A stretch of 64,000 nucleotides of DNA from Sthenelais limicola (lineage: Eukaryota > Annelida > Polychaeta > Phyllodocida > Sigalionidae), in the NCBI GenBank assembly GCA_942159475.1, contig OW804094.1:15001708-15065707 (forward strand), written 5' to 3'. The notes below the pieces were generated by a model, which worked only from the letters and a program-made list of their open reading frames with translations, had not been told where the DNA came from and ran no database searches. Shown in pieces: positions 12,264-24,200 of this stretch. The stretch's first letter is position 1, and the number at the start of each line of letters is the position of its first letter. A program made the translations under genes and the position numbers.

Positions 12264-12980
12264 ATTTACGAAATAAATAATACATAATATAGTTGATGGC
12301 CAGAATAAATCTTGTGTAATATATGCCGTGGGAGCACACAGGAGCAGGTGTGGATAAAGCACTGTCTTTAGGGGACGGAAGGGAGGCTGACCATAGACAA
12401 ATGTGATGTGTTACAGCAAAATGAGTCACAAAAACTGATTTTGAGATATTACCATACTTACAAAGATGAGATCGTGCAGATTCCAATGATAGTAAACAGT
12501 AGGATATCTAATACGTATTTGATCCATATTTGAAGTTTGATATTTTTATTTTTGAAAAAAAAAAAAGTTTGCAATATTTCTGGGTGGACAATTACTAGTA
12601 AAGTAGCTAATTATACCTGAGAAATGCATGCATATCGTTAAGACACTGTCTTTGGTACACGTATTCATGATACAAACAGCGCTAAGCACCCGACAAATTA
12701 GAATATTCTAACAAAAAGATCTTATGCATAAAACATTTTAAAAAATATTAATTTTGCAACTTGTGACTCATTTTCCTGTAACACATCACACTTATGTTCT
12801 GGTCATAAGCAGCCATGGTATCAAATAACTCATGCTATCAAATTTAACATTTAAAACAATTTTAAATATTTGAGTGGGGCTCAAAAGCTAGACCTGCCTG
12901 CCCCATGTCCCTGTAACCCCTAATGAGAGGTGGGAGTGTTTGCTGGTGACGCACAGTGGGATGGGGAGAGAGGAATATAG
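12264..12980. other. AT-rich stretch, nothing recognised
   Basis: The phrase 'GTGACTCATTTTCCTGTAACA', found near 12770, recurs in related form at 12415 and 15810-15865. This suggests an old dispersed repeat. Confidence 0.35.
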
Positions 12981-13215
12981 GGGTCAGATTTTCAGAAAAT
13001 GTACAATTCGCCTTCACCAATCTTCTCAAATAACCAACATTTAAGACAGAAATGAGCTTCAAAATGCAGTTTAACATAACCAAACTGATACTTTAAATCA
13101 ATGCGATACAAAATATACTCAGATATACCCAGCTTTCATCATTTTCCAGCCTTATTTAGCAGAATTTCCTAAATGTGTAGAGCTGCCAATTGTACATTTT
13201 CTGAAAATCTGACCC
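12981..13215 (-). mobile_element. MITE family A copy
   Basis: Full length. Four-base flanks do not match exactly, but ATATAG is present on both sides. Confidence 0.88.
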
Positions 13216-14711
13216 ATATAGGGGTCGCCCTTGTCGCCTATATTTAGAGTGTACAACATAGGCTGAGTAGGTAGTAGATAAGGCAATCTGCGTCATAGCT
13301 ATGGGTGGTGGTGTAATGTGGGCACAGAACAATTATTATTTTGCTGGTATTGATATTTTACCAATACATACACATGTCAGTACACATAATATACGTCATA
13401 GGTATTAAAAGTGGAAGGCAGTATTGTCACAGAATATTTGATTTGCTGACATACAATTCATCTTGAATTTAAGGCTAAAGAACCATAGCAAATTAATCAT
13501 TACAAGAAAGCAATAATTAGCTGATTGGTTGATTAGTACAATTTAGTTGATAGTTGGAAGTTGATTAGATTGAGTGCCTAATGGCACAAGGATGCGAGAC
13601 CGGTACTAATTTGTCTAATTTTTCCTTTATACGAACAGTAAAGTCAGAAAGCCAATCATAAAGTCGAAATTGTCAATCAGTCAAATTAGTCCATTGATTT
13701 AATTATAAATACACTGGAGGTACACTGAGGGTACACTGAAGATACAATGGGGGGTACACTTGAGGTACACTCGGGGGTACTTAAAATTTCGGTCAAAAGC
13801 TGTGTCTATAGCCTACAATTGATAGACAATTCTAGCTAGGTAGTGGAGAGGGATTGCACCCCCTGGACCCCCTATTGGGGAGTGGGAACCCAGGGGTAAT
13901 CCCCAGGAAAATTGGAAAAATTAAGGTGAATATTTCTCGGGGTGTGCCCCCCAACACCAACCACAGCAGAAGGCTGGTCCCCTCCTGCACCCTACCCTCA
14001 TGTATACAATTTGAACACTGAAATCTGAGAATTATGCTGAAAATACACCAGAAGCCACCAATTTGTATACTGCCCCCAGCAGCTTTATGCAGCGCCCTAG
14101 GAAACAGGGCATGTATGTCTCAGAAAATATGGTCCCCCCTACTACCACACAAATCCCCCCAATCCAACCTTAATAAAAACCCTGTTGATACAGTTTATAT
14201 TTAAATATTGACATTTATAATAGGAATATTTTGTAACCACTGAAATTATTTAGAGAGGAATTAGTTGGGAATTATCTCATCTAAGGAATATTCCAGTTTT
14301 CTAACTACCTTTTATAAGAGAAAGGTGTAATCACCCGAAAATGAAAATTGCATTATTACTAAAGTGGAAAATTTCTTTTAATTTGAAATAATGTACATAG
14401 AGGAATGACCACTTTACAGTATAGACTGAACAAGGTAAAATAAGACAAGGAAGGTTTTAAGTTTATAGATTGAGAACGTTTATTTTTGATTAATCGACTA
14501 AAGCCTTCAGTAAACCTGAAGCAAAAAGTTGGGCAGGAGATGAGTTTAAAGGTTTATCGTTTAACGATCGTTTTTAACAGTGGGCGATAATATGGTATTT
14601 AGGTCTGCCGAGTGTGGCAATGTGTATAAGGCTTAGAATCAAATCCAAATCAGCAAATTTCTCACAATTCCAACCATATTTGTTCATTTATCAACATGAC
14701 AGAATTACGCA
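13216..14711. other. Intergenic stretch with short tandem and C/G-rich segment
   Basis: 13715-13782 holds about five imperfect GGTACACTGAG-type units. 13850-13990 is rich in runs of C and G (GCACCCCCTGGACCCCCTAT) and resembles the GC-rich segment at 15505-15660. No coding exon was found. Confidence 0.4.
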
Positions 14712-15480
14712 CTGTTGGTCGGGAAAAAGTTGGTCCGAAAAAAAGTTGGTCGGGAAAAAAGTAGGTCGGGGGAAAAAGTAGGTCGGAAAAAAGGTAGGTC
14801 GAAAAAAAGTTGGTCGGGAAAAAAAGTAGGTCGAAAATAACTTAGTCGAAAAAAAGTAGGTTGGAAAAAAAGTTGGTCGAAAATAAGTTAGTCGAAAAAA
14901 AGTAGGTCGGAAAAAAAGTTTGTCGAAAAAAAGTAGGTCGAAAAAAAGTAGGTCGAAAAAAAAGTAAGTCGGGAAAAAAGTAGGTCGGAAAAAAGTTGGT
15001 CGAAAAAAAAGTAGGTCGAAAAAAAAGTAGGTCGGAAAAAAAGTAGGTCGGAAAAAAAAGTTGGTCGAAAATAACTTAGTCGAAAAAAAGTAGGTCGGAA
15101 AAAAAAGTTGGTCGAAAATAAGTTAGTCGAAAAAAAGTAGGTCGGAAAAAAAGTAAGTCGGGAAAAAGGTAGGTCGAAAAAAAAGTAGGTCGAAAAAAGG
15201 TCAGAAAAAAAAGTTGGTCGAAAATAACTTAGTCGAAAAAAAGTTGGTCGAAAATAAGTTAGTCGGAAAAAAGTAGGTCGGAAAAAAAAGTTTGTCGAAA
15301 AAAAGTAGGTCGGAAAAAAAGTAAGTCGGGAAAATAGTTGGTCGAAAAAAAGTAGGTCGGAAAAAAAGTAAGTCGGGAAAAAAGTAGGTCGGAAAAAAAA
15401 GTTGGTCGAAAATAACTCGAAAGTTGGTCGAAAATAAGTTAGTCGAAAAAAAAGTTATTCGAAAAAAAATTGTCTGAAAT
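14712..15480. repeat. Minisatellite of GTAGGTCGGAAAAAAA units
   Basis: About 50 tandem units of 14-17 bp, each G(T/A)(A/T)GGTCG followed by a run of A. Variants GTTGGTCG, CTTAGTCG and GTAAGTCG alternate and form a higher-order pattern of about 30-100 bp. Every unit keeps a TCG. Confidence 0.95.
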
Positions 15481-15490
15481 TTTTTTTCCT

Positions 15491-15735
15491 GGGGGGGGGG
15501 GGGGGGGGGGGGGGGGCATGCCCCCAGACCCCCCTAGCAGGCTTTGTGCCATCGGCGCTCACACCTCCATAGGTAAGATTTTCAGAAAATGTACAATTCA
15601 CTTTCACCAATCAATTTTTTCCTGGGAGGCATGCCCCCAGACCCCCCTAGCAGCTTTGTGCTCACACCTCCATAGGTAAGATTTTCAGAAAATGTACAAT
15701 TCACTTTCACCAAATGTACATTTTTTTTAATGACC
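15491..15735. repeat. Poly-G run and ~130-bp tandem duplication with MITE A ends
   Basis: After a ~26-base G run, a unit (CATGCCCCCAGACCCCCCTA ... CTCACACCTCCATAGGTAAG, then the left 40 bp of family A) occurs twice, at about 15517-15611 and 15630-15713. The second is followed by a decayed A right end reaching AATGACCCAT at 15735. This looks like a duplication that captured one MITE terminus. Confidence 0.7.
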
Positions 15736-16004
15736 CATACCAGTGGAAGGAGGATCAAACAGCACAACCAAACCTATTTGCCATGCATGAATTATCAGAG
15801 TATATGCGATGTGACTCATTTTCCTGAAACACATCAGTTACTCATTTTCCTGAAACACATCACATACAACAGAGAGAGGGTATCAGATTGCGCGCCACGT
15901 TCCGGTCTACCGCCACGAGCCACCACCAAGCCAAACTGAGCCACCACCAAGTGGAAATGTCAACAAAGTACCACGTGCTCTGCTGTTAATCTCGTAAATC
16001 ACAC

Positions 16005-16226
16005 GGGTCAGATTTTGAAAAGTTGTAGCATTGGCAAATCTACATTCTAATTAATTTGGTAAATAATACGTAAATTCGACTAAATTGGAGTACATTCGGC
16101 ATTGCATTCATTCTACCAATTGGTTTGGTTAGGTTTAACTTTCTTTTAAACTTTATTTCGTCTGAAATTCGGGTTATTTGTAAAGATTGGGAAAGTTCAA
16201 TTGTACACTTTCTGAAAATCGGACCC
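16005..16226 (+). mobile_element. MITE family A copy
   Basis: Ends GGGTCAGATTTT and CTGAAAATCGGACCC. ACAC flanks both sides, if one extra G at the right edge is allowed. Confidence 0.82.
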
Positions 16227-16358
16227 GACACATCGTTCGTGTGTATACACACTAGTATCTAAATAAAAAAACGCCATGAGAGAAAGGATTCTCGACATAT
16301 TAACAGACTAATAGAATAATTAGTTTTTAGTCTCGCATCCTTAATTATACTACTTGTA

Positions 16359-16397
16359 ACCCCTGAAGTAGACAATAAGATTGCCGAAACGTTGGGA
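16359..16397 (+). ncRNA. Hammerhead-like motif a (degenerate)
   Basis: CCC, CTGAAGTA, a weak helix CAAT..ATTG, GAAA, CGTT, GGG. The closing CCC:GGG pair and the GUU triplet are kept, while the core has GT in place of GA. It is probably a decayed member of the five-site set. Confidence 0.4.
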
Positions 16398-16448
16398 CAT
16401 GATAATAGATACATCCAATTCATCTACAATACTGATAAATACGTTCAC

Positions 16449-16682
16449 GGGTCAGATCTCCAGGAAATGTACAATTGGCAGGTCTACACATCTATGGAAT
16501 TCTGCTAAATTAGGCTAAAAAATGATAAATACCAGGTATATCTGAGTATATTTGGCATCGAATTGATTCAAGGGATGTGTTTGATTATGTTGAATTGTGC
16601 TTTGAGTCTGATTTTTGTATTAAATTCGGGTTATTTAGGAGGGTTTCTCAATGTGAATTGTGCATTTTCTGGGATTTCACCC
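16449..16682 (+). mobile_element. MITE family A copy (diverged subfamily)
   Basis: Same subfamily as the 2478 copy: left end GGGTCAGATCTCCAGGAAAT, right end GCATTTTCTGGGATTTCACCC. No clean flanking duplicate is visible. Confidence 0.75.
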
Positions 16683-17739
16683 ACAGTGACACGATCAATT
16701 GATCATCACCGGTTTTCAACAGCCCAGTAGTGCGAGTCCCCTGCTAGAATGTGTTCACAGTTGGTGGGTACTGTGTAGTTTATTTACTTGGGGAGAACTA
16801 TCATCAGCAGGCTAGGGAGATCAACAAGGCCTGATCCAGCAGCCAGGGCTTGATCGATCTCAGTATGTCACTCACAAACAGGGGGTGGGGTTAGGTAGTT
16901 ATTTAGTGGAGATGGGTGGAGCGAATGGGGGGTGGGGGTGGTTGGGGGGGGGGGGGGATGAATGAACTCTGGGCTGAGCATAAGGTCAACTCTGGGGGCT
17001 AAGGGAACTAACTGAGCACTGTCCTCGCCTTTAAATAAAGAATATGTCCGTTGGTAAAAATATGTAATTCGGTAGAGGATGGTACAAATTATTAACAATC
17101 AGAAATATATCTCTGTACAAAAAATCAAAGAGAAATGATGGTTGATTTGGGTATTTAGCAGGAACTGCAGTCATACATATCTATTGAACATTTAAATAAT
17201 TGGTGGGTTTGCAAAAATGCAAACGCATCAAAGCAAAAACTTAAAGTGGCTCCTCTCCCTATTTTGACCTCCGGTGGAATATCTCTTTCCCATTCTCACA
17301 GATGATAGTATGCTACAATATATTTCTATTAGGAAAGGTTCAATTCTATTAGATCAGTGATTTCATACATATTTCAGTGCAAAGTGAATATCCTTCTATA
17401 AATAAAATCTATGGTCCAAATGTCCAGTTGTCTATCTATTTTGAGGTGAGGTCACTTAAAATATAGGGTCAGGATTGTTCAAAATTAAAACCAGTCACTC
17501 TTTGGTCAATGTGAATATGGGGGCAGCACCCTATCGTGGCTCAACCCGTTCCTCTGTGATTTGAAACAGGTTGTAATGCTGTAGTAGCCTTTGGCCCATT
17601 CGTTACTCTTTTCGAATGAAAACACGATGTTTATGCTCTGTCCTGTCTTCTAATATTGCCATACCATATAAATGTTCCTCTTGCATTAACAAATTTATTT
17701 CAGCCAATGAATTTTTAAATTTTAAAAATCCGATCAACA
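16683..17739. other. AT-rich stretch, nothing firmly recognised
   Basis: A G-rich patch lies at 16922-16958. 17240-17400 is a diverged match to 18780-18905 (see findings). Confidence 0.35.
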
Positions 17740-17814
17740 AAATGTTTATTTTTCTTTGTTAAAACAAACCATTCAACTTTAATGGTTTGTTTTAACAAAG
17801 GAAAATAAACATTT
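17740..17814. repeat. 34-bp near-perfect hairpin, 7-nt loop
   Basis: The arms 17740-17773 and 17781-17814 are complementary at 33 of 34 positions around the loop CAACTTT. The arms are AT-rich and show no transposon-like terminal motif. It could be a fold-back remnant, a source of small RNA, or a fixed palindrome. Confidence 0.85.
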
Positions 17815-17980
17815 AATGAACTCCGATAGAGAGACAAAAGACAAGTTTAAAGCTAGCTTTATCAAATTCCCTGTAGGTCTCAAACTTAATGCCTGGAGAA
17901 GGAAAACCTGAACAGATTTAACTGACAAGTCCATTTCTACCTGTTCCATGGAAGCTTTTACACTGCAGGTACATGTATAG

Positions 17981-18214
17981 GGGTCAGATTTTCTGAAATG
18001 TACAATTCGCCTTCATTAATTGTCTCAAATAACCCATATTGAAGACAGAAATGAGCTTCAAAATGCAGTTTAACATAACAGAACTGATACTTTAAATCAA
18101 TGCAGCACTGAATATACTTAGATATAGCCAGTATTCACCATTTTTCAGCCTAATTTAGCAGAATTTCCCTAATGTGTAGATCTGCCAATTGTACATTTTA
18201 TGAAAATCTGACCC
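17981..18214 (-). mobile_element. MITE family A copy
   Basis: Complete, flanked by ATAG on both sides. Confidence 0.9.
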
Positions 18215-18304
18215 ATAGACTCTGGGAGAGGTTCCTTGGCATTGCGTTTACCGCCTCCAGCACCAAGCTTCATTTATATAGCTGCACATACATCATTACT
18301 ATAT

Positions 18305-18539
18305 GGGTCAGATTTTCAGAAAATGTACAATTCACCTTCACCAATTCTCTCAAATAACCCAAATTTCAGACGAAAATAAAATTCAAAACACAGTTCGACC
18401 TAACCAAACAGGTAGCCAGAATCAATGCAATGCTGAATATACTTGAATTTATCTAGTATTGACCACATAGCCGCCTAATTTAGCAGAATTTAATAAATGT
18501 GTACAGCTGCCAATTGTACATTTTCTGAAAATCTGACCC
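18305..18539 (-). mobile_element. MITE family A copy
   Basis: Complete copy only 90 bp from the previous one and in the same orientation. Flanks are ATAT and ATAA. Confidence 0.9.
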
Positions 18540-18905
18540 ATAACTAGTTCATACTGGATCTTAGCCAGCACCTGTTTTCTGTGGCACCTACTCCCCTTCA
18601 GGTGACACTTTATCATTAGTCCATTTTCTCTTTATTTTTGGTTTTATAATGATCTCAGGACATCCTGTATTTTACAAAATGCCACTGGGATTTTTGATTT
18701 TTCTACAAGGCATTTTAACACTTTTAATACTGAAATATTATATGATGCTATCGATAATTCAAGAGGCTTTGCTCGCTTTTTTCAAACCTCAAGTGAAATT
18801 TCTATTCCCAATTCTCACAGATGGTGGTATACTATATAATTCCATCAGTAAACGTTCAGTTCTATTTGACAAGTTTTTAAAAATATATTTAAGTGCAAAA
18901 TAGTC

Positions 18906-19634
18906 TGAAAAATAAATATAAGTCGGGACAGAAATACCATGGCCATGGCCATGTGTGGCAGTTAGGTACCATCAGGGACAATGTAGTCCCAGTCGTTGTA
19001 TCCATTTGGAATAAGCTCACTTTAAGAAACAGGATACTGATTGGTAAATCAGGTTTAAAATCAGTTATTTTTCTGTCCACTTGTATGAAGAGCTGAATGA
19101 AATTGAATGTTGCTTGAAAACACAACCAATCTAAAAGCTTCTAAGACTACTAGTTCTCTACATTTTTTATCAAAATTAAACCACAACATGAGGGGACGAC
19201 CTATAGATGAAAATGTCACAGCACTACCAAGATGTTTAGATCTATAGTCTACCCTTGCTGGCTGGCCAGTGTGCTGACCTCTGGTGGTCAATAAACACAC
19301 CAGGGTCAGGTGGGGGCAAGTAGTCCTCGTTTGTCCACTCAATAAACCATGCGCATGCCCAGAACAACAAGAATTCCATAACTGTATCGATATATATATT
19401 ATATACACATTTTGCCCAACTACAAACAAAAGCCATTTTCAAGTCCAGTGCGGTTTACCAATAATATTGGTTCTCGTTCTCCTTTCCTTCAATGCTTTTA
19501 TTCCTATTTGAACCATATTTAGAAGCATGTTTAGTGAGAATACTTCAATCATATGAAAGGAGGTGCGCGGGGGTGGGGGTGGGGGCATGATTTTGGTAAT
19601 TATTGAGGCAATTTCGAACTTTCATAATCATTGC
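18906..19634. other. Intergenic stretch, nothing recognised
   Basis: The frames at 19061-19429 overlap on both strands and contain no domain. A small palindrome CCATGGCCATGG lies at 18940. A G-rich patch lies at about 19565-19590. Confidence 0.35.
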
Positions 19635-19836
19635 CCTCTAGGTACAAACCCTCAGATCAGATGAGAATGGTATGTCAGCCTACTTCGCTAATCGGTTTCC
19701 TGGCCTAGAACTCGGCGTTTTAATGGGAATATAATGACATTGTGCAGTCTTAATGGAATAATAATGGCATTTTGTGGTTTGAGGCGAGACGTTTCCCTTC
19801 GTTTGAAGGGACTTTCTCAACTTTGGGCCTAGACTG
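19635..19836 (+). mobile_element. MITE family B copy
   Basis: Left end CTCTAGGTACAAACC, right end CTTTGGGCCTAGACTG. The interior holds the family's two ~29-bp direct repeats (AATGGGAATATAATGACATT and AATGGAATAATAATGGCATT). Confidence 0.85.
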
Positions 19837-20486
19837 ATTGGTCGGGGGGGGGGGGGGGGAGGTACGTCCTACAGATGCAATACAAAACAATGTTTGCGTC
19901 ACGCCATGTAAATGTGTTATTATCCCCTACAGTTTTACACTCAATACCAGCATCGGCCATGACTTCAATAATAACTGACAATTTGTCGCGTTTTTCCCCG
20001 TCTGGATCTCACTTCTCTTTTCTTATTCAGGATCTCCTATTTTTGTGGATTTTTACTTAAGATCAGTAAACTGTACGCCTTACAACGGGCTGATAATTAA
20101 CATGAATACCATGTATTGTCAGATGTGGTGTTGTGGTTATTCCTATCTTGGTACTACCTCAAAGAAAAACTTATCATTTACTTATTCAATAGGTCTCACC
20201 TTCTCGAATGTAACCTGGATAGTGCTAAAATGTTTTCGTTTCTAAATATTTAGACATGAGGCAACCCGAATAACTACATCAAACAGTATCTGTATCAACA
20301 TTAATTTTTCACTAAAACCTAAATATTATCTGCATTAACATTAATTTTAACTTTATACATGATAGGTTCGGTATGGTTTTTTTATTCATTTGAAAGGCCG
20401 ACATAATATAATATCTAAATACATAGCAAAAAAAACGTACTATCCGTCATGTATGTTTTCAGACGCTGCCTTATTATGTCGTATGT
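19837..20486. other. Poly-G run then AT-rich sequence, nothing recognised
   Basis: A G run lies at about 19842-19859. The adjoining frames at 19875-20245 lack recognisable domains. Confidence 0.4.
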
Positions 20487-20729
20487 GGGTCAGATTTTCA
20501 GAAAATGTACAATTAGCAGCTGTACACATTTAGTAAATTCGTCTAAATTAAGCTGAAATTTGGTCAATACTAGGTAAATTCGAGTATATTCAGCATTGCA
20601 TTGACTCTAGCAATCTGTTTGGTTAGGTTGAGCTGTACTTTGAACTTTAGTTTCGTCTGGAATTCGGGTTGTTTGACATCAGACAAGACTGACGAAGGTG
20701 AATTGTACATTTTCTGAAAATCTGACCCA
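20487..20729 (+). mobile_element. MITE family A copy
   Basis: Complete, flanked by ATGT on both sides. Confidence 0.9.
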
Positions 20730-21186
20730 TGTAATAATGTACAAAATGTATCTGAAGAAAGCAGAATGTAATAGATTATGAGTAGAGTTATGCTAATGCT
20801 CTATATAATTTGCCTGTCGTGTTTTTGGAGTCTTTCCATCGTCATTTATAACATCAAATCAAGGGCCTGATACCACCCCCGGATACCACCTCTTACAATC
20901 TCCCTCGCCCTGATTCAAATCAAAACAGCTTCTATATGACACTCTTCCGCCTTCGCAAACATGATACATACCCGGTATTACTAAAGTTATGATTGGGAAA
21001 CAGTAGCTTAGTCTATAAGTTTATACCAAGTAGTAGTTGTGCAAAAAAGGCCAGCAGCATGTGGTTGACGTTAAGGTTGAAGTATGGAGGTTGTCTTGTC
21101 ACCACGAGGCGGACATTGGATACGTTGGTATAGGGGCGGAGCGGATCACTTACTCCTGGTTCTGCTGATAACTGCTAACTCAATGT

Positions 21187-21423
21187 GGGTCAGATTTTTA
21201 GAAAATGTACAATTGGCAGTTGTACACATTTAGTATAAATTCTGTCAAATTAGGCTGCAATTTGGTCAATACTTGGTGAATTCGAGAATATTTGCCATTG
21301 CTTTGATTCTAGCAATCTATTTGGTTAGGTTGAACTGTAGTTTGAAGTTTATTTTCGTCTCAAATTTGGGTTATTTGATAAGATTGGCGACGCTGAATTG
21401 TACATTTTCTGAAAATCTGACCC
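21187..21423 (+). mobile_element. MITE family A copy
   Basis: Complete, flanked by ATGT on both sides. The right end reads into another inverted-repeat element 30 bp away. Confidence 0.9.
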
Positions 21424-21452
21424 ATGTACAGGAGACCACGAGAACTTTTACA

Positions 21453-21671
21453 TACTGTGAAGGTATCAATAATGTTCGCGCAGTATTTATTTTCGCTATT
21501 TTAGCGCACTCACCTTTGTGTGTGAGAATAAATCATGTGCGAAAGGTATAATTATTGCATAAACAAGGTGTGAGACGTCCTTGCTGAGCGAATTTAACTT
21601 CGCGCGAGAAAGGTGTCAGTGTAGTTAGTGCGCGAAAATTTATCTGCGCGAAAATAAATACGTTTACAGTA
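21453..21671. mobile_element. Inverted-repeat element with TACTGTAAACGTATTTATT-type ends
   Basis: Left end TACTGTGAAGGTATCAATA and right end (complement) TACTGTAAACGTATTTATT are related. Each is followed inward by a CG-rich TTCGCGC segment. It is a 219-bp non-coding MITE-like unit; no exact target duplication was found. Confidence 0.5.
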
Positions 21672-23704
21672 GTTCTACAGTTGTGACCACGCACTTTAAA
21701 TTCTCTATTTTGGAAATACGCTGGCATGGCTGAAAACTCGACTAATTTGTAAACAATTAATTAACTAGGATAATATGAACTGTACGTGGTAGGTTAGGCC
21801 GTTAGAAAACTGAAAATACCCCAAAATATATATATATATTAGTTGGAATATCTAACCCTAGGCGCAGACTACTTCGTATAGGTGTTGGATCCTACGACTA
21901 ATATATATAAGAGTTTCAAAAGTAAGCTCGATGTAAAAGAAGAGAACTTTCATTTATTTCAGGCGTCCCCGCACGCGTTAGGATTGTATATGCCAAGATG
22001 AAAAAAAATCAGCTACTTATAATTATTGCTATTGAGTGACCCTTTTCGAGAAGAAATCTATATTTTTAATATCAAATATATACATAAATAGGAAAATCCT
22101 TTAGGAATATTGATTAAGACACAACGCAGGGGAGTGGATATTATTATTTTTCTGATTTTATTTCTTCTTTTATTTCAATAGCTTATTCTAGACTGAAAAC
22201 GACCTACCTTGATCAATTTATTGTTGTAAATGCCTATTGTGCTAGGTTTCTTAATTTTGTTCTTACCCATAATGATGTTATATATGTTATAAATACAGAT
22301 ATTGTAAATTATCGAATAATGTTTCAGAATATATATTTTCTATCACTTTTTGTAATCCGCCAGCATACTCTGAGAATAGTGTAAATGTTACATGTTTATT
22401 TTGCTGAATAAAAATATTAAATACAAATAATCAAATCAATAAACTGATAGCTGTTTTATGTGTCTATACCGTATGTATAGCTCCATTTGTAAACCCAATG
22501 TCCTATTCTTTCAAGTATGAAAATAGTATGGTTGGGAAAGTTCTAAATAATTTATAAACAAAATTAAGTTACCAGACTATGTACGCCTGCCCCCCCCCCC
22601 GACACACTCAACCACTATATATACATACACAAAAACCACCATGGTATATGCCGCCGCAAAGTAATATTGGTTGAGAGGTTAAGAAGAATGAGCTGAAATT
22701 TGTGTCTGCTCAATTAAATTTATATTATTCATACCTAACATGGCCTTGGTTAATAGCAAGCCCGGGGTGTGAAAAGTCCCTCTGACGACTGCGAAACGGA
22801 TCACCCTATCATGAAATCGCCGCTCACCAGTCCATAGGATTATCCTCTATAATTTTACAGCCTTCTGGTCGAAAGAATACCAGGATTTCAGAACATTCTA
22901 GAATTTTGCAAGTGTCCTTTCCACTCTGATTAATCTATATATCAACATACCAAATGACTTGTTCACTAGACAGCCAAATATATGTGTTTACTAGGTGGGA
23001 CCTGATTTACACAGTCCAATAAACTGGAATGGTGGGCCAAGTCCTTTATGCTAGAATGAAAACTTTAACAATGTCCTCTCAAGATAAGAAAAAAATCTGA
23101 CCCAAATAGTTCGTCTTATTCATGTGTAGTAATTGCGACCTTCAAATTTCATACTGGGGATGGTTACTTAGCTGCATTCCGAAATAATTGTAGGAGAAAG
23201 ATAAAATTTTCTAATTTATTGTCATATTTTTGCCTACCTATCTAAAAGGAATTATGATGGAGATTGATAGCTTCCATCCATATCTTCTTGGTGAAAAAAA
23301 TAACTAGTAATGTTCCAAGTATGAACACCAGAAATCTGCCTTCGAAAAGCTAAGGAATTAACTTCAAAACAGGAAGTTAGAGGTTATTTGTGAAAAGAAG
23401 TTTACAAATTGCATTAACTCTCTTTTCCATACAACGCCCGTACCATTGCAGCACAAGTAGAATAAGAAAATGTCTTCATTTTGTCAAGATATTCTAATAT
23501 TTAATCAGTATTTAATCAATGGGCACAAGTCATTTTTTGTGGATTAAGTAGGGAATGCATCATTAACAGAATGAGATGGATCAATGGGAAGTCTTCAAGT
23601 AAAACGATTAGATGACTCTCGTGGGAAATCTGGTACTCATCGAAATCTAGAAGTGTTCCCAGGGGCGAAATGTATCATAACGGTATATATACTCCACAAT
23701 ATAT
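21672..23704. other. AT-rich stretch, nothing recognised
   Basis: Poly-C lies at 22592-22601. 23088-23105 holds a short family A end fragment (AAAAATCTGACCCA). No coding exon was recognised. Confidence 0.4.
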
Positions 23705-23905
23705 GGGTCAGATTTTCAGAAAATGTACAATTGGCAGCTCTACACATTTAGGAAATTTCGCTAAATTAGGCTGAAAAATTATGAATATCGGGTATATTTG
23801 GTAACGGGTTAATTTAAAGTATCTGGCTGGCTATGTTAAACTGCATTTTGAAGCTCCTTTCTGTCTAATGAAGGCGAATTGTACATTTTCAAAAAAATCT
23901 GACCC
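23705..23905 (+). mobile_element. MITE family A copy, internally deleted
   Basis: Both ends are present and flanked by ATAT, but it is only 201 bp long: about 35 bp of the right arm is missing before 'AATGAAGGCGAATTGTACAT'. Confidence 0.88.
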
Positions 23906-24200
23906 ATATACGAAAACGACTACTTTAATAGAAGTACCACTGGAATTAATGCACAGAAGTGTTTTAATAGTGTGATGGTATAGAGAAAGAGGTTAATACG
24001 AGGTTGATATAAGGTAAATAACATATATAACATGCTTAATACACTGTACCTGGCAGCCTCAGGCCCTACTGTGTAAATACTCTATAATAAAACATTAACA
24101 AGACTGATAGCCTTCTGGCACCGGCACTGTAGGGGGAGGCTAGGGGCTCATTCACCCTCCTTTTAAACAATAGACAATTATAACTGCCATCCATATAGCA

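Noticed and set aside
14712..15480. Possible CRISPR-like or coding repeat
   Set aside because: Units are contiguous without unique spacers and of varying length; it is a minisatellite in an animal genome.
19061..19429. 122-residue minus-strand frame
   Set aside because: Overlapped by several frames in other phases with no domain and no splice context.
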